A stretch of DNA of 64,000 nt from Prinia subflava (taxonomy: Eukaryota; Chordata; Aves; Passeriformes; Cisticolidae). Shown piece by piece: positions 54,756-63,900 of the stretch; the first letter of the stretch is position 1, and each line of letters begins with the position of its first letter. A program made the translations under genes and the position numbers. The DNA is taken from contig NC_086254.1 in NCBI RefSeq assembly GCF_021018805.1, positions 31,371,300 through 31,435,299 on the forward strand. The letters run 5' to 3'. Below the pieces are notes generated by a model that saw only the letters and a list, made by a program, of their open reading frames with translations, did not search any database and had not been told where the DNA came from.

Positions 54756-55479
54756 AAATCATGAAAGGATTCCATCATTCATCATTCCATCTCTCCTGGT
54801 TTAGGGCAAATTTGGGAGAAAGCCTCCAAATGGGGTCCCTGCAGAGTAGCAAATTCAAGTGGCCCCTCCCCCAACTGATTCAGGAAAAGACCTCCTTGGA
54901 GAAGAGTGGAAAAAACTATTTCTTTAACAAGCAAAGTATCCACAAGCATAAAAAATTAATAATATGAAACAAAAAAACCACTCACTGTTTGAAGAGATGG
55001 CAAATTGAGAAAGTCCTTGTCATGGAGTGCAGCTTGGCTTGTGCAGTCTCTTATCCATCCCTCTGGTGGAAAATGCTGGAAAATGCTGAGCCCCAGGCCC
55101 AGTGGGCCAAAGGTGTGAGCTCCCAGTGCTCTTCTGGGTTTTCAGTCCAGAGAAGGTTCGAACAGTTCCAAGCAAAAGGAAAAAAACTAGTGCTGGGAAC
55201 TTCTCTACCTCACCTAGCTAACACCAACTAAAAGCAAAGGAGATCTCTGTCCCACTGTCCATCTGTGCTGTCACATAAACAAAACAGTTCAGAGGAAAAG
55301 AATGTGGAGGTGTGGAGCCAGTTGCACAAAATTTTCTATGCGCTTCTCTTCCTGCTTCGTTCTGAGAACTAGTTTTAATCCTACAGAACACAATACCCAA
55401 CATAAACAGAGCAGACGATTGTTGGATACAATCAGCGAAAAGTCACCCTAGGATATTTTGTGCCACGTTATGTCACACT
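54756..55479. other. Intergenic sequence before the acidic gene
   Basis: AT-richer DNA between the CR1 fragment and the TATA promoter. No gene seen. Confidence 0.5.
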
Positions 55480-55660
55480 TCACTGCCCGAAGCGGGCGAA
55501 AAAGTCTATGAGTCACATGGATGGGGCTATAAAACGATTGCAGCCGCCACGCCCTGCTCAAAGTGCACCTGCGTGGGTAGGTGTCCCTGCGAGTGAGCGG
55601 GAAGGTGCCTGCCAATGAGAGGGAAGGGCGTGCCTGTCCGTGAGCGGGAAAAATTTGCCG
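55480..55660 (+). promoter_or_regulatory. TATA promoter of the unrecognised acidic gene
   Basis: A canonical TATAAAA lies at 55528-55534 (context GGGGCTATAAAACG). An AP-1 consensus TGAGTCA lies at 55509-55515. GCGGGCGAAAAA (55492-55503), GCGGGAA (55597-55603) and GCGGGAAAAA (55644-55653) resemble E2F sites. From about 55580 to 55653 a unit like GTGCCTGC..GTGAGCGGGAA is repeated three times imperfectly. CpG density is raised locally. The expected TSS is near 55558. Confidence 0.55.
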
Positions 55661-55738
55661 CCAGTCGGCCATTTCTTGACACCGCTGTCAGTCTTGGTGT
55701 CTCCCTGCTGCCTGGACTTTGCCATCCACCCCTGCAGA

Positions 55739-55762
55739 ATGCTCCCTTTGGTCCCAATGAAG
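55739..55762 (+). CDS. Unrecognised acidic gene, coding exon 1
   Basis: Eight codons (MLPLVPMK) ending at AAG|GTATGG, phase 0. The 5' UTR would run from about 55558. If the intron is retained, the ATG at 55615 instead reads in frame into exon 2. Confidence 0.45.
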
Positions 55763-56585
55763 GTATGGTGCCATTCCATGGGGGTGGACACCCCCAGTGT
55801 GGTGGGCTGGAGCTCTGTGGGGGTGGTGTGGGACAGGGACCTCACTCTGAGGTTTTGCTCCCTCTGCAGGCTGTCACAGACACTGAGGAGGAGATGCAGG
55901 TGGACATTAAGATTGATATGGAGGAAAACATCGAAGCAGATGTAGAAGATTATGGTGGAGAAGAGATGGAGGTGGATCTGGAGGACGAGAGGGAGGAAGA
56001 GATGGACGTGGATGTGGAGGAGGAGATGGAGGAAGAGATGGAAGTGGAAATGGAAGAATATGTTGAAGACTTCAAACCGGATGAGAAAGGTGAGGAGGAG
56101 AACATGGTCTTGGGATGAAGATGGACCCCAGCAGCAGGACAGGCAGGTGCTGGCCATGCTCTGCCCAGAGTGGGTCCCCTGCTGCCAGGCTGGGGCTGGG
56201 CTGGGTGGCCCCGCTCAGGGACACGGTGCCTGGGGTGGGCCCTGTGTTCTGGTGGCACAAACACCACCCCTGGCTTACCCTGTGCTTGCTTTGGGCCACA
56301 TTTTATGTCACCCTGCCCGGGGCCCAGCCCTCAGCCCCAGCCAGGCTCAGTGCTGGTGGCAGAGTCCCTCCCTGCCAGCCTGGGGGCACAGGGAACAGCC
56401 CTCAGTGCCTCACTGGAGTGACCGTATCTCCTGCTTTTCTTCCAGGACTGATGGAGATGCTGGGCAGGGATGTCACCCTTCTGGATATATGTTTTGGAGT
56501 TTGTTACATTTTCATCTGTATATATGTTCTAGAGTTTGTTATTTTCTTCTGTATGTTTTCTAAATTATTATGTAGGTTTTTGTAA
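55739..56585 (+). CDS. Unrecognised small gene: acidic repeat protein with C-terminal membrane anchor (3 coding exons)
   Basis: I do not recognise this protein. The model joins 55739-55762, 55870-56089 and 56446-56585 into 127 residues. Both introns have strong sites (AAG|GTATGG to CCCTCTGCAG|G; AAAG|GTGAGG to TTTTCTTCCAG|G) with phases that keep one open frame. Residues 9-81 are extremely acidic, with repeated EEM and V-D/E units (EEMEVDLEDEREEEMDVDVE is typical) and almost no basic residues. Residues 93-119 form one long hydrophobic, Cys-rich segment (C97, C101, C106, C117) followed by a short KLLCRFL tail, so a tail-anchored or type II membrane topology is inferred. A TATA box sits about 210 bases upstream. 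The ATG has A at -3, but an out-of-frame ATG at 55615 precedes it. It lies between EMILIN3 and LPIN3, on the EMILIN3 strand. It could be a lineage-specific gene, a fast-evolving known gene, or a chance model. Transcript data would decide. Confidence 0.55.
55870..56089 (+). CDS. Unrecognised acidic gene, coding exon 2 (acidic repeats)
   Basis: 220 bases, phase 0 in and phase 1 out. It encodes 73 residues dominated by Glu, Asp, Met and Val. The DNA is purine-rich with GAGGAGATG-type units, so expansion of a short GA-rich repeat may have shaped it. Confidence 0.55.
56446..56585 (+). CDS. Unrecognised acidic gene, coding exon 3 (membrane segment)
   Basis: Acceptor CTTTTCTTCCAG|G, phase 1. It encodes LMEMLGRDVTLLD, then about 26 uninterrupted hydrophobic residues containing cysteines, and stops at TAA 56583-56585. 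The change from acidic soluble sequence to a membrane segment exactly at a splice junction supports a real gene. Confidence 0.55.
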
Positions 56586-57329
56586 TGTAAATACATTTTA
56601 TAAATTGTTATTGTTATTGAAAATGCGTTATGTAGTTTGTTTTTGTTGCTGCTCTTCTGTAAATGAGTAATCTTTATTTTTCACATCCCAGCTTTATTTT
56701 CATTTGCTTTGGGTGCAAGGAGCACTTGCAGGGTTGTGGGGCTGGAGGTCCCTGGGGCTGTTGGCATGGCCACCCTGGGGTTACTTGTGCACAGAAGGGT
56801 CCCACTGACAGGTCACTCTCCCCTTGCAGTTGCTTTGGACAGGCATGGTAAATGTAGAGGCAAATCCCAGTGGGCCCTGTCCCATGGGATGCCATGAGGG
56901 AGCAGGGCTGAGCCTGCGTGGGCCTGCAGAGCCTCATCCAGGGCTCTTCCCTGGGTGTCCCCAGTGCTACCGAGGCTGCCCTGGGCTGCAGGGACCCCCT
57001 GCTCCCAGGCACCTCGAGGGCTGGAGCCAGCCCAGAGTGAGCCTCAGCACAGGGGCCTCTGGCTTTTGCAAGGTCTCCTGTCCATTCCCCATGGACATAC
57101 AGAATAAGCCTGGATTTGTTTTCTGTTTTTCATTAATTTTGTACCTTAGCTAAACATAATGATTAAAAAAAAAACTGGAAAAAGAAACATTTTCTAGAAG
57201 CTGGTCCCATTGATCCCAGGACCCATTTGGTAGGACGTTTGAGCAGGATAAGCCCAATCACATTTTAGAAAGGACTTGGAGCCTGGCTCCCACTTCCATG
57301 CACAGGGGTAGAGCAGACAAGAGGCAGCC
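56586..57329. other. Intergenic stretch after the acidic gene
   Basis: AT-rich sequence to about 56700 is probably the 3' UTR of the acidic gene. A variant signal TATAAA lies at 56597 and ATTAAA at 57162. I saw no canonical + strand AATAAA close to the stop. Nothing else is recognised. Confidence 0.4.
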
Positions 57330-57817
57330 TGGATTAAGGCACTATTTATTATTGCTTTTAGTTCAGAACACTCAAAACCCCAGCATCTTCCATCAACCTT
57401 TAAAAGCTGGTGGGCAGTTTCAGCTTCCAAACTGCAAGTAGCTGGACTGTCTGGAACACTTGTCATACCAGAGGTAGTAATAGCTATGTCAGAAGCTCAT
57501 CAATGAATACAACAGGGAACAACCACCAACTTTAAAAAAGAGCCAGGCTTTAGAGAAGCTACAAACATCAGAAGAGACCCAGCTTTCAGGAATTTGTGTT
57601 TAGTAACTGCAGTTTTTGTAGAGTCAGAGCTCCCTCTTAGACCCCTTGGCTTCCTGCTAAGGGGTGTCATGACCTCTAGTACAAGTGTAAAATGCCCAAG
57701 CAGCCAACAGGGAGACTGAGGTGCACCTGGAGCATTTAGTTCTGGCAGAGAACATGCTGGAGAGCTCTGGCTCAGGTCTCCACAGGGATGGCGTTAGGGC
57801 AACCATCCGAGTCAACA
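57330..57817 (-). terminator. LPIN3: LPIN3 3' UTR with poly(A) signal
   Basis: On the - strand, AATAAA (57345-57350) lies about 470 bases after the stop. It is the first canonical signal, so cleavage is expected near 57325-57335. Confidence 0.65.
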
Positions 57818-57926
57818 TCAGGCAGTGGGGTAGGCAAAGGGGCTGTACTCTGGGAATGCCAGAGCAGCACTCCTCCCCTCCACAGGAGGGAAGAAGACCT
57901 CCACCAGCTCCAACAGCCGCTCGTAT
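57818..57926 (-). CDS. LPIN3: LPIN3 terminal coding exon
   Basis: Acceptor CCCCACAG|A. It encodes [17 protein letters not shown] and a short tail ending AYPTA, then TGA (57818-57820). The end is shorter than in LPIN1. Confidence 0.93.
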
Positions 57927-60900
57927 CTGTGGGGTAAGAAAGAAGTTACACTGGGGTCACTGGGTGTGTGTTTGATGCTTCTCTGCATCACAGTTGGGTC
58001 ATCTCAAAGATGCTGAGGAGTAAACACTTTGCTTACGTTGACTTTTGGTCCTTTGTGAGCTCCTGGATCAGCTCTCCCTTGGGGTTCACTGTGAATATGC
58101 GGCTCTCTGGCAGCCCCACTTGCTTGTAAGTGTAGACATCCTGCCCGAGGAAGGCCAGCATGGCATGAGAGCTGCAGGAAGGCACCCCTGCCCAGCCTGA
58201 GCCCTGCCTGCACACCTGCAGACCCACTCACGTTGGGTTTGTTCCCAAAGCCCGCGTAGAAGGGACTCTTTGTAGCAAACAGTTTTCGGATGTCTGTCAA
58301 GCAGGTGACCTTGAACACCTCTGGCTTCTTCTCAATCACCTCCCTGCAGCACATGAGACACGGTCACAGTGGCATCCACTGGCCAGGACTGTGGGCACCA
58401 AACCTGTGTGGGGCTCAGGGAAGGGATTTGTGCTTCAGTGTATCACAGCTTCATTGTGAAGCTCCAGCAAGGTCAGGCAGCTCCCCTGCTGCCTCCGATG
58501 AAGGCATTGTGCACCAAGGAGGGCAGAGCAGTTTAAGGCCAGGACATCCCTCAGGGTAAGGGTGGGGAAGGGAGAGCTGTGCCCAGGGGTACAGGAAGTG
58601 CAGGAAAAGACAGTACCTGTGGAAGGCAGACAAGAGGCTACTGGGGGAAAGCAGCATGGGGCCCATGGGGAGGACACAGCCTTGCTCATTGACCCATTTG
58701 AGGTAGCCTTTCGTGATGTGAGCCATGCCAATAGTCCTGGCCGAGCAGTAGAGGAACTTGTAGCCATTCCTAGAGAGAACACAGGGAGACCCTCTGAGCT
58801 GTGGCTTGGGCAAGGCCTTCTCTTGCTCCGAGGAGGAAGAGGTAGCCAAGCACCTGGTCTAAGACCAAATCTTATTCCGGTAAGCAAGGTGGTTCCACAA
58901 AGAACATGAATCCCTTATCTGGAAACCCAGACGAAACCAAATCCCCACCTGTCCCACACCGGGAGTCCCAGCACCACCCTCCATGCTTGTCCCAGCAGCC
59001 ACACAGCCACCCAGCCCAGCTGCACAGCACCCATTGCTGCTCAGCACTCTCACACAGCACTGCCATCACACAGCACTGCCTGTAAATCGTGGAGGGCTGT
59101 ACCCAAGCCTTGCTGACGCCCGGGCGGGGGACAGCTCGGCAGAGGTGGTACCGGGTGGCCAAAGGCTGCCGAGGTGCCGGTCGAGTCCCTGCAATCCCCG
59201 GGAATGCATCCCTCTCATGTTTCTGCCGGGGACAGAATGAGCCATCCACGGGCCCACAGTGCCTCTCAGTGGCCACAGGGGCCAGGGACCAAGCTGGAGG
59301 CTCGCAAAGACTCACTGTTGGTGTCACCCCTCGCAGGTGAGTCCCTTGGGCTGTGGGAAGCCATCACTGGGTACCCAGAGAGGTACCAGCACCACAGTGC
59401 TGGGGACACCCGTGCCACCACCCTCAGGTGTGACCTTAGGTGGTCTTGTCTCCTCTGTTGCTCAGCTATATCTCCCCAGCAAAGCCTCCACTGACACACA
59501 CTCCTTCCAGGGAAGGTAATACCAGCATCTGCTCCCAGAGGACCCTCTGCTTTCACCCCTCAGCATCATGTAGGCAGTGCAGCCAGCATCAGCCAGCACT
59601 GACAGCAGATAACGCAGCTCTCTAGGCCTGCATCAGTGAATAAGAAGCCCTGACTCCAACTCCATCAGCTCCCACTTCCCCTTGGCCTCAGCTGATGCAA
59701 TACCTACAGGTGGATTCTGTGGAAGAGTTTAACAATCCCACGGTGAGTCCAATCTTTACCCAGTTGTGGCAAGATGTGTCCAAGAGCATCTGATCTGAGA
59801 GGAAAGGAGGCTGGGTTAGTGTCATCCAACGTGGTGAGTATCCACCCTCACCACAATGGGGTTTGTGCACCCTTCTGCCTGCTTATGTGAGCCTTTAAAG
59901 GAGACTTTCCCCTAACAGGGGAAAACAAGGATTTTGGGGTAGGAGAAAGGCCTTTTACTTGGTGATGGTGCCATCGATGTCTGAGATCACCACTTTTTCA
60001 TTCCAGTTCCACAGGTAGATGGTGCCCTCACAGCGGCACGTGCCCTGGTACTGAGTTGTCACGCTGAATGCCACCTCGTTGGGACCATCCTGCAGATTCA
60101 ACTTTCCCTGGGCAGAGGGGCAGCAAAAGTGTTACACCAGCACAAATTCACACCACTCCATGGCTTGCCAGAAGCCAGACTGCCACCCAACCAGGCCGGA
60201 GATCCCAAGACTCTACATGGTGGCCAGCAAGGCAAAATATTTGGATGTCCTATGAAAACACAAGGTCAGGAGTAGAGAAATCCCTGTTTAAGGGTTGTCT
60301 CACCCCTACACACATGGACAGTGAAGATGGAGGAATAAATACATACAATTTGTTTGGAGGAAAGCCGCAGGGATTTCTTGTAGGTTGGCAGAGGTTTCTG
60401 AGCAGGCTGCACTGCCAACTTATCCCCAGGGTGCAGGGGATGACTGTCACTGGATGTCCCCTTTTCTGCCTGCCTACACAAAGAAAGGGAGGGGTCAGCC
60501 AGAGTCCTAACAAAGCTTTTTACCCTCTTTTGTGAGGCAATCTTGGGAATAACTCATGATGCAGGAGAAGAGACCAGGAGTATCCAGACTCCTGAAGGTG
60601 ACCTGGGAGGAAGGCACTCACCTCTGCTGGGCAGGGTCAGGCTGCAGCATTCCCACCCTCTCTTTCCCTTTCTTGTAGGTTGGCAGAGGTTTCTGAGCAG
60701 GGGCATCCATTGCCAACACGTCCCTAAGCTGCTGGGGCTCACTGTCACTGGATGACTCCTCTTCCTCCTGCCTACACAAAGAAGGGATGGGGTCAGCCAG
60801 AGTCTTGAAAAGCTTCCTACCCTCTTTTATTAGGCAAACTTAGGACCTATTAGTCACATAGGAGAAGAGATCAGGAGTATCCATACTCCTGAAGATGACC

Positions 60901-63900
60901 TGGGAGGGAGGCACTCACCTTTGCTGGGCACAGTCACACCGCTGTGTTCGCACACTGGCTTTCCCTGGCCTTGACTGCCGCTGCAGACAGAGAGGAGTGT
61001 GCTGGTTTTGGTTAATTTTCTTCACAGTGACTGCTATGGGGCTGTGCTCTGGATTTGGGATCAACACAGTGTTGATAACAGAGATGTTTCACTGCTTGCA
61101 TAGAGCTGAGAGCAAGAGCAGGGGCTGCTTTGCTTTTCTTCCAGTTGGAACAGAAATGCCAAAAGAGGTATCACTGCAGTCCCTGCCTTCCCAGGGACAC
61201 TGCTGCTGGAAGAGGAAGCACAGCCTGGTGCTGTGGGGGGCAGGGAGACCCACAAGCACACGTGGTGCCCAAGGACCTGGCATGACCAGCACATGGCAGG
61301 AGGTGTCACCACCACAAAGTCCACATTACTGCATTACCAGGTGTTGCTCTGCTGTTCAGGCATTAACAGACCAAAGGGGATAGGTAGCAACCTTAAGAAG
61401 TCACCTCGTCAGGTCCTGGATGTCCTCATAGTCAACCTTAGGCCATGCCCAGGATCCTACTCCTACCCCTGCCAGTCAGTAGAATGATGCCTGTCCCCTG
61501 GGGACATGGTTGTCATATCCACTGCTGCAAACATACCCCCTCTCTTAGGAATTCTCTCCTCCTCCGGGAGAACCAACACCTTCTGTGTCTCTTGGGCATC
61601 TTCTCCTTCACCAATTCGTCGATGATACTCTGTGAATGTGGCAGAACACAGGATGAAGTCAGTCCTCAGCCCAGGCCCTGCTAAGAATCACAGCCAGGAA
61701 ATGTGTGGTACCACTGACCTCAGGGATGTTCCTCTGGAAAGCCTGCAGGGCCAGGACTATGGGACCAGCCACTGCCCAGCTGTAATACCTGGATAAAAGC
61801 AAGAGGGATGGGCACATCTCTAACCTGCAGCATGGCTTACAGGTCCCACAACTACTTTGGTACAATCATGCAGTACAGGAGGGTTTCCACAGGGACAAAT
61901 GGACAAAAATATCCATTGTGAAATGAAGCAGCAGAAAGAATAGGCCACTTACCTCTTGTTGATCATTATCACCAGGTTTGGGTCACTGACAAGCCTTGGA
62001 TTCTCAGCAAACTGCTGGTAGGAGATCATGTGTTCCATGAACTTCTCTGGTGGGACAGAGGCTGTGTCATGCCATTGGAGGACAGAAAGGATTTCAGGGC
62101 TGCAGATTCCCCCTCCCCTCCTACCTACCATGAGAGATCTGCCTGTTGCCCCTGAGACCCCCGCACAGTGACAGAGCAACTGTGGGCATTGAGTCAGAGT
62201 CCATGGGGCTGTTGGCAGGCAAGGTGGATGGCAGCTGGATACAGAGAGGGTTCCTGGGGTCCTGCTCTGTGTCACTGTCAGCAAGGGAAGAAACAGTGGT
62301 GACATAAGAGAATAGCTCTAAACATACCTCCATCCTTTGTGCCAGGGGAATTGCTCAAAAATGTCTGAGCTTGGCCAGCTGGGGCAACTCATACCTCCTC
62401 CCCACTGGCTTGCTGTCCACCTTGGAGAGGTCTTCCACATACACGGCACTGGGACCCAAGTGAGGACTTTTGATAGATTCTCAGTGCAGAGACAGAAGAG
62501 AGAGAGCTTAGCTGAATCACCTTTCCAATCACCCCAGCATCTATCGAGAAAGCCAGCAGCATTTTCCTCAATCATATCCATGTACCTTACAAACAGGGCA
62601 GCCATTTTCCTACTGGAAAAACTGCCGTAAGTCAACAGCTACAGGAGTGCCTCAAGATACCTACACTAGCATGTTCCTTAAATACACTGTGAAGGGGGAT
62701 ACATAAATGCTTCTCTGTGATTTTCCCTAGCTTGCCAAGCTCAGGATAAAGACACAAGTCATGCCAGGTGCTATCATACACTCGAAATTAAGGTATGGCC
62801 TGTACTGCTGAGAAATCTTCTAAGTATGCAAAAGCAGATACATCGAAGGATGGACTTCAGGGAACGTACGGCAAGAAAGCCTTCCTGGGAGCTGGGTGGT
62901 CACTGAAAGGTGGACACCTAAGGGATGTCTCTTCAAAGCAAAGGAGCTGGTAGCACACAGAGAAGGGAAAGTAAACACATGACGCCTGGAAGTCATGGAG
63001 TTACACTGAAGGAACAACCCAGGTGTTCATTTGAGTCAGACACATCTGCAGGCTCAAACACCACTTCAAGCAGCACCAGTCACCCTCTCACCTTGCCTCC
63101 TCTGCCTCTCTAGCTGGGACTCAGGGCTTTCTGAGCCTGCCTGCCTTGAAGTAGTGGCTCCCTCAAAGGGCTCCACATCTGCCTGAACCTCTGGCACAAC
63201 ATTCACATCTTCCTTGTGTTTCTCTTGTGGGACTGAGTAGGCTCCCAAAAATCTCTTTGCTGTGACAGCATGGAGGATGTCCTTCAGCCTGGAGATGCTG
63301 TTCCCAGCCTGGGGTGCAAGTGCTGGCTCAGTTACAGGCACAGCCAAGGAACAGGGTATTCCCTGTGGTTCTCCTGGGCTTGAATCCTCTCCCAGATGTT
63401 CAGAGGTGGAAACAAGAGGGGCTGCCTCATCTGCTGAGAGCGGTGTCACAGAGATGGCGGTGGCTGCAGGATCAACCGTCTTTGTGGAGTTGGCTGGTTT
63501 AACTCGCATCAATTTAGTCACCTCAAGGAAAGCAGAAGAACAGGTTTGAGGATGGGAAGTTACCCAAAGTATCCCACAGAAGAGGACAACTTCCTTAAGG
63601 CTGCCTGGCCACAGCCTCATCTACTTTCTACAGGTCTTTTGGAAACCCATTCCCAGCAAAAGAGCAAAAGCAGAGACTCACCTGAGGGAGCTTTCCCCAG
63701 ATCCACTTCAGATGGGATTCAACCCCCAGAGCAAAACTTTTCTGTGGTTTGATTGACAGTTCAGAATCACTTTTGGGAGGAGATTGATCCAGTGGGAAGC
63801 TGCAGGAAGAGAAGTAGATGTGAGGCTTCACCTACATTACAGCTCCATGCTCTCCTATCAGTGCAAGAACATTTAGGGCCAAGAACCCTGTAATGCTGTT

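Noticed and set aside
55558..56157. Hydrophobic His/Leu-rich frame on the - strand opposite the acidic gene
   Set aside because: Complement of the GAG/GAT-rich acidic exon necessarily reads Leu/His/Phe; no splice sites or promoter fit on that strand.
60469..60473. Alternative AG acceptor for LPIN3 exon 60347-60473
   Set aside because: Using it removes four bases and breaks the frame leading to [12 protein letters not shown].
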